A stretch of 64,000 bases of DNA from assembly GCA_013359255.1 (NCBI GenBank), contig JABWCF010000003.1, positions 239,246 through 303,245 on the forward strand, given 5' to 3'. Shown piece after piece: positions 45,083 to 54,307 of the stretch. The translations under genes were made by a program, and so were the position numbers. Origin of the DNA: Flavobacteriales bacterium. GTDB taxonomy: Bacteria > Bacteroidota > Bacteroidia > Flavobacteriales_E > Vicingaceae. The notes under the pieces are model-generated. The model saw nothing but the letters and a program-made list of their open reading frames with translations, ran no database searches and was not told the origin of the DNA. Position 1 is the first letter of the stretch. Every line of letters begins with the position of its first letter.

Positions 45083-45967
45083 TTATTTTTTAAAAGGCAT
45101 ACTTACCATAAAAACGCCTGTAAAGATAAGTAAAGCCGAAATAATTTTTATGTGATTAATACTGTCTTTTGCTAGTAACACCGCAATAAAAGCAGCAAAT
45201 AAAGGTTGCAGATAAATATACGTTGAAACCACTGAAGGACTTAATTTTTTTAGTCCGATTATATTAAACAGATAGGCTAAAAAAGTAGTAGCAAAAATAA
45301 CAAAAGCAAATTCGCTCCAAATAATGGGGCTAAACTCTTGCCATTTAATTTCGGTAAATTCATTCCAACCAAAAGGAATAACAAAAATAAAACCAAATAA
45401 AAACACCCATTTAATTACTGTAACCGGATGATAGCGGTACATCAAAGGTTTTACCCAAACCATATAAAAAGCGTAACTGGCTGCATTTAAAAAAATAAAC
45501 ACATCACCCGTTGAGGTATTATGACTAACGGCTGCTTGTCCGGAATTCAAAAGTAAAAATAAAGCACCGGCCATGCCACACAATACACCCAGTATTTTTC
45601 GATTGCTTAGCCTTTCGCCTATAAGAAGAGTAGCTGCAAGTAGAACCAATATGGGGTTGGTTGTCATTATAATAGCCGCATTAATAGGAGTGGTTATATT
45701 TAACCCTCCAAAAAACATAAGCTGATTTATGGCTACTCCGGAAATTCCGCAAATAACCAATCGTTTTATATCTTGTTTCTGAATTCTTTCTTTTACAAAA
45801 AAATAATGCATAACCCAAAATAGAAGTGTTGCGGTAGCTACCCGGCAAAAAATAAAACCATAAGGTTTTACGTAAGCCGGCATTACATCTTTTGCTATGG
45901 TAAAATTTAATCCATAAATCAGGTTCGCTGCAATAACAGCCAAATGGGCATAAACAATCTTTTTCAA
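45083..45967 (-). CDS. EamA/DMT-family transporter
   Basis: 294 residues with ten hydrophobic helices in two EamA repeats. LAVIAANLIYGLNFTIAKDVMP begins the first and VFIFLNAASYAFYMVWVKPLM the second. Features such as TNPILVLLAATLLIGERLSNRKILGVLCGMAGALFLL and YIYLQPLFAAFIAVLLAKDSI are typical of RhaT/YdcZ-like drug/metabolite transporters. It exports a small metabolite or amino acid of unknown identity across the inner membrane. It is divergent from the UPF0104 gene, and the DUF5060 gene follows after ten bases. Confidence 0.92.
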   Translation of the reverse strand: MKKIVYAHLAVIAANLIYGLNFTIAKDVMPAYVKPYGFIFCRVATATLLFWVMHYFFVKERIQKQDIKRLVICGISGVAINQLMFFGGLNITTPINAAIIMTTNPILVLLAATLLIGERLSNRKILGVLCGMAGALFLLLNSGQAAVSHNTSTGDVFIFLNAASYAFYMVWVKPLMYRYHPVTVIKWVFLFGFIFVIPFGWNEFTEIKWQEFSPIIWSEFAFVIFATTFLAYLFNIIGLKKLSPSVVSTYIYLQPLFAAFIAVLLAKDSINHIKIISALLIFTGVFMVSMPFKK

Positions 45968-46111
45968 ATTGAAAAACTCTTAATGTAAAAAGTAAAGGCA
46001 TCTATCAGAAAGCAAACCAGATTCATCGTAAGGAATAAAGGAATAGGCAAAAATAAAATTTGAAACCGATTTTAATGAAACAAAAGTAATAATTTAACAG
46101 CCGCATAATTT

Positions 46112-47167
46112 ATGAAAACACAAGACGCCCTAAAACTCTTTACACCTCGCAGAATAGCGATACCGGTAGTAATTGGTTTAGGTGCAGCGGGCTATATGCT
46201 CTATTCTAATTTCGATGCACAAGCATTTAAGAAAGTAGAAATTACCGGAACCTTTGTTTTTTTTATTTTTCTTGCATTCATCATGATGCTTATACGCGAT
46301 TTGGCTTATATGTATCGTATTCGAGTGTTAACCGACCAACAACTCTCCTGGCGAAAATCATTTGATGTCATTATGCTTTGGGAATTTGCATCTGCCATTA
46401 CCCCCTCCGTAGTAGGTGGATCGGGCGTGGCTCTTTTTATTTTAAATAAAGAAGGAATCAATTTAGGAAGAAGCACAGCGGTGGTTATGGTTACTGCTTT
46501 TTTAGATGAGCTATTTTACATTATTATGGTCCCTTTGGTATTGTTTGCAGTGGGAGTAAGCCATCTCTTTCCGGTTGATTTACAAAAAGAAATTTTTGGT
46601 ATTACACTAGGCACAAAAGAAATTTTTATTACAGGATATGTGTTTATTTTATTCCTTACCATAACCATTATTTATGCTATTTTTATAAGCCCTACACGTT
46701 TTAAAAAAGTACTTTTTTCCATTTTTAAAATGCGTATTCTAAAAAAATGGAGATTAGCGGCAGTGCGTACTTCAAACGATTTAATCATTACTTCGGCCGA
46801 ACTGAAAGGAAAACCATTTTCCTTTTGGACAAAGGCATTTGGTAGTACATTGTTTTCATGGACAGCCCGTTTTTGGGTAGTAAATTTTATTATTCTAGCC
46901 TTTGCTTCAGCCTCTTTTCAAGAACACATGTTAATTTACGCCCGCCAGTTGGTAATGTGGGTTATTATGCTCATAAGCCCTACCCCAGGCAGCAGCGGGG
47001 TTGCCGAGTTTGCCTTTTCAGGATTTTTAAGAGATTTTACTCCGGTCGGATTATCCGAAGCATTAGCTCTTTTATGGCGTTTCATCAGCTATTACCCGTA
47101 TTTATTTATTGGGGCTATAGTTCTTCCTCGTTGGATAAAAAGAGTTTTCCCTATGAATACCCATTAA
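46112..47167 (+). CDS. UPF0104 / lysylphosphatidylglycerol synthase-type membrane protein
   Basis: 351 residues, about eight membrane helices. It matches the flippase-like domain seen in YbhN and in the membrane half of MprF: RDLAYMYRIRVLTDQQLSWRKSFDVIMLWEFASAITPSVVGGSGVALFIL and SPTPGSSGVAEFAF are the conserved family segments. It lacks the soluble aminoacyl-transferase half of MprF, so it probably moves a lipid or glycolipid rather than making one. Transcription is divergent from the EamA gene; metB-like follows after 70 bases with its own promoter. Confidence 0.88.
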   Translation: MKTQDALKLFTPRRIAIPVVIGLGAAGYMLYSNFDAQAFKKVEITGTFVFFIFLAFIMMLIRDLAYMYRIRVLTDQQLSWRKSFDVIMLWEFASAITPSVVGGSGVALFILNKEGINLGRSTAVVMVTAFLDELFYIIMVPLVLFAVGVSHLFPVDLQKEIFGITLGTKEIFITGYVFILFLTITIIYAIFISPTRFKKVLFSIFKMRILKKWRLAAVRTSNDLIITSAELKGKPFSFWTKAFGSTLFSWTARFWVVNFIILAFASASFQEHMLIYARQLVMWVIMLISPTPGSSGVAEFAFSGFLRDFTPVGLSEALALLWRFISYYPYLFIGAIVLPRWIKRVFPMNTH

Positions 47168-47173
47168 TTTTTC

Positions 47174-47203
47174 TTTGACATGACCACGAAACACGTAATT
47201 TTA
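47174..47203 (+). promoter_or_regulatory. Promoter for the cystathionine gamma-synthase gene
   Basis: TTTG at 47174-47177 and TAATTTTA at 47196-47203 are separated by 18 bases, close to the TTTG/TAnnTTTG arrangement of Bacteroidota promoters, though the last base differs from the consensus G. The gene starts 35 bases downstream. Confidence 0.45.
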
Positions 47204-47237
47204 CCCTCACATAACTAATTTTTTTATACTACTAACA

Positions 47238-48374
47238 ATGAAATTCGGAACAAAAGCCATTCACGCTGGGGTAGAACCAGACCCCACCACAGGAGCGATT
47301 ATGACACCCATTTATCAAACCTCTACGTTTGTGCAAGAATATCCAGGAACACACAAAGGATATGCTTATGCCAGAGGAAAAAACCCAACACGCAACGTAC
47401 TTGAAAAAAATATTGCAGCCCTCGAAAACGCAAAACATGGTTTGTGTTTTTCAAGTGGCATGGGAGCTACCGATGCCGTTATAAAACTTTTAAAACCCGG
47501 TGATGAAGTAATTACCGGAAACGATTTATATGGCGGTTCCTACCGGATGTTTACAAAAATATTCGAGCCCATGGGAATCAAATTTCACTTTATTGATTTG
47601 AACAAAGCCGAAAATATAGAGCACTACATTAATGCAAACACCAAACTACTTTGGGTAGAAACACCCACCAATCCTACTATGCAAATTGTAGATATTGCAG
47701 CATGTGCCTCTATTGCCAAAAAGCACCAAATACTTTTTACGGTAGACAACACCTTTGCTTCGCCCTACCTACAAAACCCAATAGATTTAGGAGCCGATAT
47801 CGTAATGCACTCGGTAACCAAATATTTGGGAGGGCATTCTGATGTGGTAATGGGAGCCCTAGTAACCAACAGCGATGAAATTTACAATCAACTCGCTTTT
47901 ATTCATAATTCATGTGGAGCCACCCCAGGCCCAATGGATTCTTTTTTAGTAATACGAGGCATTAAAACCCTGCACCTACGTATGGAAAGACATTGCAGTA
48001 ACGGTGAAAAAATAGCCCACTTTTTACGCTCACACCCAAAAGTAGAAAAAGTATACTGGCCCGGATTTGAAGACCATTCCAACCATGCCATCGCTAAAAA
48101 ACAAATGAAAGGGTTTGGAGGAATGATTTCTTTTGTGATAAAAGGAAATATGGAAGAAACATTCAGAATAGCTTCTGCATTTAAGGTATTTTCCTTAGCC
48201 GAATCGTTAGGTGGAGTAGAATCTCTAGTCAATCACCCCGCCACTATGACACACGCATCGATTCCAAAACTCGAAAGAGAAAAAGCAGGAGTAGTAGATT
48301 CACTGCTACGTTTAAGCGTTGGAGTAGAAGATATCGAAGACTTATTAGAAGATTTAAAACAAGCATTATCTTAG
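47238..48374 (+). CDS. metB: Cystathionine gamma-synthase/lyase family PLP enzyme
   Basis: 378 residues of the Cys/Met-metabolism PLP family. It has TPIYQTSTFVQEYPGTHKGYAYARGKNPTRNVLEKN, SSGMGATDAV, WVETPTNPTM, VDNTFASPYLQNP and the PLP lysine in HSVTKYLGGHSDVVMG. The C terminus carries AESLGGVESLVNHPATMTHA. It could act as cystathionine gamma-synthase in methionine synthesis or as gamma-lyase producing cysteine and sulfide; sequence reading alone does not separate these. The TrkA-like gene follows 18 bases later and may share its transcript. Confidence 0.9.
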   Translation: MKFGTKAIHAGVEPDPTTGAIMTPIYQTSTFVQEYPGTHKGYAYARGKNPTRNVLEKNIAALENAKHGLCFSSGMGATDAVIKLLKPGDEVITGNDLYGGSYRMFTKIFEPMGIKFHFIDLNKAENIEHYINANTKLLWVETPTNPTMQIVDIAACASIAKKHQILFTVDNTFASPYLQNPIDLGADIVMHSVTKYLGGHSDVVMGALVTNSDEIYNQLAFIHNSCGATPGPMDSFLVIRGIKTLHLRMERHCSNGEKIAHFLRSHPKVEKVYWPGFEDHSNHAIAKKQMKGFGGMISFVIKGNMEETFRIASAFKVFSLAESLGGVESLVNHPATMTHASIPKLEREKAGVVDSLLRLSVGVEDIEDLLEDLKQALS

Positions 48375-48392
48375 CATAAAAAATAAAAACCC

Positions 48393-49088
48393 ATGAAAGG
48401 AAGTCGTTTTGCTGTAATTGGTCTAGGGCAATTTGGTAGTGAAATAGCCCGTATTCTTGCTAAAAAAGGAGCCGAAGTAATGGCCATAGATAATAACGAA
48501 ACCCACATCGAAAACATTAAAGACGAAGTAGCTTACGCAGTTTGCCTCGATGCAGCCGATAAAAAAGCACTCAAATCTCAGGAAATAGAAAAGTTTGATG
48601 CTGTGGTAGTAGCCATTGGCGAGGACTTTGAAACTCTTTTGCTTTGCACGGTTTTTTTGCAGGAATTAAAAGCCAAACGTATTATAGCCCGCGGAAACGG
48701 AGCCCAACAACGCATGATTCTTGAAAAAATAGGCATTAAAGAAATTCTATCGCCCGAGCAGGAAGTAGGCCGAGTGGTGGCCGAAAAACTATTAAACCCC
48801 AATGTTGTTGGGCTTTTGCAATTACCCGATGATTACGAAATAGCAGAAATTAAAGCCCCAAAAGGAGTACACAACCGTACCCTTACAGACATTGCACTCC
48901 GCGATAAATACAAATTAAACTTAGTAACCATAAAACGAGATTACGAGGTAAAAAGTGGAAATGAAACTAAACTAACTTCACATATTATTGGAGTCCCATC
49001 ATCAGAAACCATTATCTATGATACTGATACTATTGTAGTTTTCGGAACTATCAAGGATATTCAGAAGTTTACCGAAATTAATCAATAG
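48393..49088 (+). CDS. TrkA/KtrA-type potassium channel regulatory subunit
   Basis: 231 residues. An RCK_N domain has the Rossmann motif GLGQFGSEIARILAKKGAEVMAIDNN, residues ~8-33. An RCK_C (TrkA-C) domain begins after about residue 140 (PDDYEIAEIKAPKGVHNRTL). Single-unit RCK proteins bind nucleotide and gate a membrane K+ transporter such as KtrB/TrkH, whose gene is not next to it. It lies 18 bases after metB on the same strand, a pairing with no obvious functional logic. Confidence 0.9.
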   Translation: MKGSRFAVIGLGQFGSEIARILAKKGAEVMAIDNNETHIENIKDEVAYAVCLDAADKKALKSQEIEKFDAVVVAIGEDFETLLLCTVFLQELKAKRIIARGNGAQQRMILEKIGIKEILSPEQEVGRVVAEKLLNPNVVGLLQLPDDYEIAEIKAPKGVHNRTLTDIALRDKYKLNLVTIKRDYEVKSGNETKLTSHIIGVPSSETIIYDTDTIVVFGTIKDIQKFTEINQ

Positions 49089-49130
49089 CGGTTTCTGAAA
49101 AAAATTATTTAATTTTAGGCAAATTATAAA

Positions 49131-51263
49131 ATGAAGAAAATGAAAAAAGTTCTATTATCGTTTATCGGATTGTCTTTAAGCTTGGCTATTCAGGCTCAAA
49201 ATAATACAAATTGGTGCGGAAGTGATCAACACCTTCAACAACACCTAAATGAAAACCCATCAAATCAAGAGATGTGGGATATCCAAATGGAACAACTTAG
49301 GCAAAAACAAGCTTATTTTGAACAACTCGGCAATAACGGAAACGAAGCCCTTCGCATTGTACCCGTAGTAGTACATATTATACACGATAACTGGAGTGGT
49401 AATATCTCTGATGAACAAGTAGAAGATGCATTACGTGTAATGACAGAAGATTTTAAACGTTTAAATACGGACTCTAATGATACCAGAGCCCTCTTTAAAC
49501 CTTTTGCCGCCAATTGCGAGTTAGAATTCAGGCTTGCCAAAATAGACCCTAATGGAAATTGCACTAAAGGCATTGTACGCGTAAACTCTGTACTTACAAA
49601 CAGTGCCTACGAAAATGTAAAAGCATTAAGTTACTGGAACAGCAGTAAATACTTTAATATTTGGGTAGTAAAAACCATTGCTAATTTTACAGGTGGCGGA
49701 GGAACTATTTTGGGGTATGCTCAGTTTCCGGGCCAAGGCTCTTGGAACACCTACGGAGTAGTTTGCAGAAACGACCAATTTGGAACCATCGGTACAGCCA
49801 CAGGAGCAGATGGAAGGACCATGAGCCACGAAGCAGGACACTGCCTTGGTCTATTACACACCTTTCAGGGAAATTGCGGTAGCAATTGCAGTACCAGTGG
49901 CGATTATGTGTGCGATACCCCACCAACGTATGATGCAACATACGCTTGTAATCTATCTCAGAATACTTGTACCAATGATGCCAGCGGACCTAGTGCATAC
50001 AACACAAACGTAGTTGATCAGATAGAAAACTACATGAGCTACGATGCCTGCCAAAATATGTTTTCGCTTGGACAAAAAGCAAGAATCAATGCCGCCATTG
50101 CCCAGTTCAGTCAATTAACTTCTCTTGTTTCCAATTCGAACAATATTGCAACGGGAACCAACAACGGTTATGTAACGCAAACCTGCAAGCCTATAGCCGA
50201 TTTTAAACAAAGTATAAATATGATTTGTACCGGAGCTTCGGTAGTTTTCTCAGATATGTCGTACAATGCACCTGTTACTACCCGCAACTGGACATTTACA
50301 GCCGGGAATCCTGCTTCATCTACCGACTCTACTAAATCGGTAAGTTACAATACGGTCGGAAAACACAACGTATCTTTAACCGTTGCAAATGGCGTAGGGA
50401 ACAGCACTAAAACCGTAAACGGAGCAGTAATAGTTAGTTCTACCACCGCAAGCTATTCCGGCTGGGGCTATCAAGAAGGATTTGAAAATGCCGGAACTTT
50501 TAGCAACGACTGGATTGTAGTTGACCCTTCGGGAACTCGCAAATGGGAACGTATTACTACAACCGGATACAACAGTTCTTCTTCCATACGCATATTAAAC
50601 TTAACCGGAAATGGCGAAGGAGAATGGGACGAAATTATTTCACCCTCTTTTAATATTTCGCAAGTACCCAGCCCTGAACTTAAATTTAAAGTGGCTTATG
50701 CTCAGAAAAACTCTTCTTCTAATGATAATTTAAGAGTTTATTACTCTACTAACTGCGGACAATCTTGGGTATTAAAATACACCAAATCAGGTTCACAGTT
50801 TTCATCTGTTGGCCCAACCGCTACTAATTTTGTTCCGAATTCGCCAAGCCAGTGGAAAGAAGAAACAGTAAATCTTAGTGGAATATCGGGCAATAGCAAT
50901 CTCCGCATTAAATTTTATTTTAAAAATGGTGTAGGAAACAATATTTATATTGATGACATTAACATTGGTGGAGCAAACAGTATTAGTGAAACTTTATTAG
51001 AGCACAATACTTTACAAGTATATCCAAATCCTGCCACTACAGGAGCTACTGTTTCCTTTACTTTACTGAAAGAGGCAAGTTTTGCTCGTTTGCAAATTGT
51101 TGATGTTTTGGGCAAAGAGATAGGAACCGTATTTAAAGGTAGTATAAGCCAAGGAAAACACACCGTTGAAATAAACGATTTCAGCCATTTTACTTCGGGA
51201 GTTTACTTTATTAAACTGGAAGCCGATGGACAAGTGTTTACTCAAAAACTTATTATTGAATAA
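49131..51263 (+). CDS. T9SS-exported M43 (pappalysin-like) zinc metalloprotease
   Basis: 710 residues (the ATG at 49140 is an equally good start). It has a signal peptide (VLLSFIGLSLSLAIQAQ), a short propeptide, and a metzincin catalytic domain with HEAGHCLGLLHTF, the zinc site. SYDACQNMFSLGQKARI supplies the Met-turn region. A PKD domain follows (residues ~355-440), then a jelly-roll/MAM-like domain. The C-terminal ~75 residues are a type A T9SS sorting signal (LQVYPNPATTGATVSF, GVYFIKLEADGQ). It should be secreted to digest extracellular protein. A strong bidirectional terminator follows. Confidence 0.93.
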   Translation: MKKMKKVLLSFIGLSLSLAIQAQNNTNWCGSDQHLQQHLNENPSNQEMWDIQMEQLRQKQAYFEQLGNNGNEALRIVPVVVHIIHDNWSGNISDEQVEDALRVMTEDFKRLNTDSNDTRALFKPFAANCELEFRLAKIDPNGNCTKGIVRVNSVLTNSAYENVKALSYWNSSKYFNIWVVKTIANFTGGGGTILGYAQFPGQGSWNTYGVVCRNDQFGTIGTATGADGRTMSHEAGHCLGLLHTFQGNCGSNCSTSGDYVCDTPPTYDATYACNLSQNTCTNDASGPSAYNTNVVDQIENYMSYDACQNMFSLGQKARINAAIAQFSQLTSLVSNSNNIATGTNNGYVTQTCKPIADFKQSINMICTGASVVFSDMSYNAPVTTRNWTFTAGNPASSTDSTKSVSYNTVGKHNVSLTVANGVGNSTKTVNGAVIVSSTTASYSGWGYQEGFENAGTFSNDWIVVDPSGTRKWERITTTGYNSSSSIRILNLTGNGEGEWDEIISPSFNISQVPSPELKFKVAYAQKNSSSNDNLRVYYSTNCGQSWVLKYTKSGSQFSSVGPTATNFVPNSPSQWKEETVNLSGISGNSNLRIKFYFKNGVGNNIYIDDINIGGANSISETLLEHNTLQVYPNPATTGATVSFTLLKEASFARLQIVDVLGKEIGTVFKGSISQGKHTVEINDFSHFTSGVYFIKLEADGQVFTQKLIIE

Positions 51264-51269
51264 AACAAA

Positions 51270-51322
51270 AAAAGCGTATACAAAAAAGGGAGGCATTGCC
51301 TCCCTTTTTTGTATACGCTTTT
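51270..51322. terminator. 26-base perfect palindromic terminator between convergent genes
   Basis: Two perfect 26-base arms (AAAAGCGTATAC...GGGAGGCA and its complement) are separated by one base. A-rich and T-rich ends on both strands let it act in both directions. The right arm reaches into the stop codon of the minus-strand glycosyltransferase gene. Confidence 0.92.
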
Positions 51323-52037
51323 AAAATAAATTATACTTTAGAATACACCAAATAGCTCTTAGCCCATCTTTCCAACCAATTTTTTTTCCCTCAGCATAGG
51401 TTCGGCCGTAGTAAGATATACCCACTTCATAAATCCTAATATCAGGTATGCGGGCTAACTTTGCCGTAACTTCAGGTTCAAAACCAAATCTTTTTTCTTT
51501 TAGCGTAAGGCTTTTTGCAATATCAGCACGTATTAATTTATAACATGTTTCCATATCGGTTAAATTTAAATTGGAAAACATATTGGAAAGAAAGGTAAGA
51601 AATTTATTTCCTATAGAATGCCAGAAAAATAAAATACGGTGTGGGTGATGCCCCATAAAACGGGAACCGAACACTACATCGGCAAAACCTTCAACAACAG
51701 GTTTTAAAAGTAAGTTAAACTCTCTGGGATCGTATTCTAAATCGGCATCTTGAACAATTAAAAAATCGCCTGTGGCTAGTTCGATGGCTTTGTGAATAGC
51801 TGCCCCTTTACCCATATTTACTCTTTGATTGAACAAAGTAATATGTTGGCTCGGGTGCTGTTGTATGTACTTTTCTACAACTTGTTGTGTATTATCTTTA
51901 GAACAATCGTTTACAATTACTATCTCTTTTTCGATAGAATTTATTAGCACCACTTCATCTATTTTTTTTAAAATAGATTCTATAGTCCTTTCTTCGTTAT
52001 AAGCGGGTACGAGTATAGAGAGCTTCTTAATGTTCAT
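51321..52037 (-). CDS. Family 2 glycosyltransferase (dolichyl-phosphate-mannose synthase-like)
   Basis: 238 residues with a GT-A fold. [22 protein letters not shown] at the N terminus, [40 protein letters not shown] with the metal-binding DAD motif, and VVFGSRF are present. This group transfers a sugar to a polyprenyl phosphate. The following (upstream) gene encodes a GT39-like membrane transferase that would use such a donor; the two overlap by 11 bases, supporting a shared pathway. It is the last gene before the palindromic terminator. Confidence 0.92.
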   Translation of the reverse strand: MNIKKLSILVPAYNEERTIESILKKIDEVVLINSIEKEIVIVNDCSKDNTQQVVEKYIQQHPSQHITLFNQRVNMGKGAAIHKAIELATGDFLIVQDADLEYDPREFNLLLKPVVEGFADVVFGSRFMGHHPHRILFFWHSIGNKFLTFLSNMFSNLNLTDMETCYKLIRADIAKSLTLKEKRFGFEPEVTAKLARIPDIRIYEVGISYYGRTYAEGKKIGWKDGLRAIWCILKYNLF

Positions 52038-53634
52038 TTATTTTATAGGGTTGTAAATCGAAAACAGAAATAGATTGATTGTAATCGCCTAGCGGGTATT
52101 TTAAAAATGGTTTTACATGTGGTAAGGAAAAAACAGAACTATCAGAAATAAATAAATATTTTGCACCCAAATGAATTCTTTGGATAATGGCGGTAGAATC
52201 GCTCAGTTTGTTTACAAAATTGTTATACCCCTTTTGGTTCATTAAATACAAAGATATGTTTATAGAATTATCCGGTAAAGATATTACCACATCATTTGGT
52301 TTTATACCTATACTACGGTTATAATCTTCAATAGTATAAAAGTTGGTATTTACTCCCCAACGTATATAATCCCAAAAATCAACTTCACTTTTAAATGCAA
52401 TGGGCAATAGTTTACTTTTTTCTAAACTAAATACATTCCAATGCCGCATCTTGAGGTTGTTCGATGCATATACAATATTAAAAACCAACAACAGAGAAAG
52501 TAATATTTTGAATGATAAAGAACGGAAAACATGTATGTATTTTTCTTTAAGAAAGAATAGAAACGAAGTAATTACAGCAAGTGGTAAAATAATAGGATTA
52601 ATTAAATAATAATCGTGATTATCGAGTGCATTAAACCATAATATTAAATACAACAGCACCCCAATAAAAAGAAACAAATTGAGTAACGCAAAAAACAAGT
52701 TGTGCTTTTTTAACAACAAAAGCAGTTGCATTAAAAACAGAATAATTAAAGTAGGAAAACTAAAAACCTGATGTATCATAAAATCTTTTGCAAAGCCCAA
52801 TACTCTGTTAATATTAGCGGAATCCATTTCCCAAACGGGCCAAAAACCGTTGAAGGTGTATTTGCCACCATGCAAACTATTGTAATGTTCGGCATATAAA
52901 TACCAAGCTGCAATCATTAAAAAAGAAAGAAAAAACAGTGAAAATTCATAAAGTTTATAGTGCAGTACTGTTGGTTTTCTAAATTTTAAAAGCACCAGTA
53001 AATATTCTATACAGTAAATTCCAAATAAAGCAATTAAACTCATTCCTGCTGAAATTTTTAGCAATGCCCCTAAAGCAAAAAATAAAACACTGATTAGAAA
53101 AAGATATTTTTTTCTGCGTTTAAAATATTGGTAGTAATAATACCAACCCAACAGCACCAAGTTAAAAGCAGGAACATCGGTTAAAAAATTAATAGAGTAG
53201 TAGGCAATAACGGGCGATGTGATTACCAGCAAAGAAATAATGTACGCATAGAATTTATTCTCTAACAATTCTTGTAGTAACTTGTAAAGTGCAAATAGAG
53301 AAATAAAACACAACAGATAAGTAAACATACGGTATAGAAACTCGCTTTGTCCGAATACTTGCCACATTTTAGCCATCGCATAATAGAGCAACGGAAACTC
53401 TCCGGCACTTTTTCCGGAAGTGTTTTCATCACTAAAATACTGATGAATGGCAGGTTCAAAAAAACCAGCCGTTCCATCGTAATAGTTGTACGTTAAAGAA
53501 AGGCAATCGGCTTGCCTCCACTGATGGTACGGCTGAGGGCGTAAAGGAAGTATTTTATGGTAAGAATAAAATAAGGAGATAGCGATGTAACTGATGATAA
53601 AAACAGCAACCTCTTTTTTAAAAAATTGTTTCAA
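52027..53634 (-). CDS. GT39-like membrane glycosyltransferase
   Basis: 535 residues with about eleven membrane helices. The first periplasmic loop has [20 protein letters not shown], a pattern with acidic residues seen in Bacteroidota GT39/ArnT-like transferases. The C-terminal ~120 residues are a soluble periplasmic domain. It would use a polyprenyl-phosphate sugar to modify lipids or protein outside the membrane; the adjacent GT2 likely makes the donor. It overlaps the GT2 gene by 11 bases and lies 12 bases after scoB. Confidence 0.8.
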   Translation of the reverse strand: MKQFFKKEVAVFIISYIAISLFYSYHKILPLRPQPYHQWRQADCLSLTYNYYDGTAGFFEPAIHQYFSDENTSGKSAGEFPLLYYAMAKMWQVFGQSEFLYRMFTYLLCFISLFALYKLLQELLENKFYAYIISLLVITSPVIAYYSINFLTDVPAFNLVLLGWYYYYQYFKRRKKYLFLISVLFFALGALLKISAGMSLIALFGIYCIEYLLVLLKFRKPTVLHYKLYEFSLFFLSFLMIAAWYLYAEHYNSLHGGKYTFNGFWPVWEMDSANINRVLGFAKDFMIHQVFSFPTLIILFLMQLLLLLKKHNLFFALLNLFLFIGVLLYLILWFNALDNHDYYLINPIILPLAVITSFLFFLKEKYIHVFRSLSFKILLSLLLVFNIVYASNNLKMRHWNVFSLEKSKLLPIAFKSEVDFWDYIRWGVNTNFYTIEDYNRSIGIKPNDVVISLPDNSINISLYLMNQKGYNNFVNKLSDSTAIIQRIHLGAKYLFISDSSVFSLPHVKPFLKYPLGDYNQSISVFDLQPYKINEH

Positions 53635-53646
53635 CTTTTATTCAGA

Positions 53647-54303
53647 TTAAAAAATCATTTCCGGAACAGTTCCCTCTACTACCAAGCGTCCTTGCGTTTT
53701 ATTTTTAATTTCTTCTACACTCACACCGGGAGCTCTTTCCAATAAACGAAATCCATCGTTTTGGGTAACTTCCAATACGGCTAAATCCGATACAATTTTT
53801 TTTACGCACTTAATACCTGTTAAAGGCAGCGTACACTCTGTTAGTAATTTGCTTTGTCCGTCTTTACTACAATGTTGCATCGCTACAATAATGTTTTTTG
53901 CAGAAGCCACTAAATCCATAGCCCCACCCATGCCTTTTACCATTTTACCCGGAATTTTCCAGTTGGCAATATCGCCTGTATCGCTTACTTCCATAGCACC
54001 CAATACAGTAAGGTGTACTTTTCCGGCACGAATCATTCCGAAACTTAAAGCCGAATCGAAAAAGGCAGAACCCGAAATAGTAGTTATAGTTTGTTTTCCT
54101 GCATTTATTAAATCGGGGTCTTCTTCTCCCTCAAACGGAAATGGACCAATACCCAACAGCCCGTTTTCTGATTGCAACACTACATTTATTCCATTGGGAA
54201 TATAATTTGCAACAAGTGTAGGTATTCCTATGCCAAGGTTAACGTAATATCCATCTTTCAGTTCTTTTGCAATACGTTGTGCAATTTGTTCTTTAGTAAG
54301 CAT
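53647..54303 (-). CDS. scoB: 3-oxoacid CoA-transferase subunit B
   Basis: 218 residues of the class I CoA-transferase beta subunit. The catalytic Glu is in QSENGLLGIGPF, and GKVHLTVLGAMEVSDTGDIANWKIPGKMVKGMGGAMDLVA and VLEVTQNDGFRLLERAPGVSVEEI are typical. With ScoA it transfers CoA from succinyl-CoA to acetoacetate in ketone-body or fatty-acid breakdown. Its partner gene scoA lies 1.8 kb upstream, separated by a membrane glycosyltransferase gene, although subunits A and B are normally adjacent. Confidence 0.94.
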   Translation of the reverse strand: MLTKEQIAQRIAKELKDGYYVNLGIGIPTLVANYIPNGINVVLQSENGLLGIGPFPFEGEEDPDLINAGKQTITTISGSAFFDSALSFGMIRAGKVHLTVLGAMEVSDTGDIANWKIPGKMVKGMGGAMDLVASAKNIIVAMQHCSKDGQSKLLTECTLPLTGIKCVKKIVSDLAVLEVTQNDGFRLLERAPGVSVEEIKNKTQGRLVVEGTVPEMIF

Positions 54304-54307
54304 GTGT

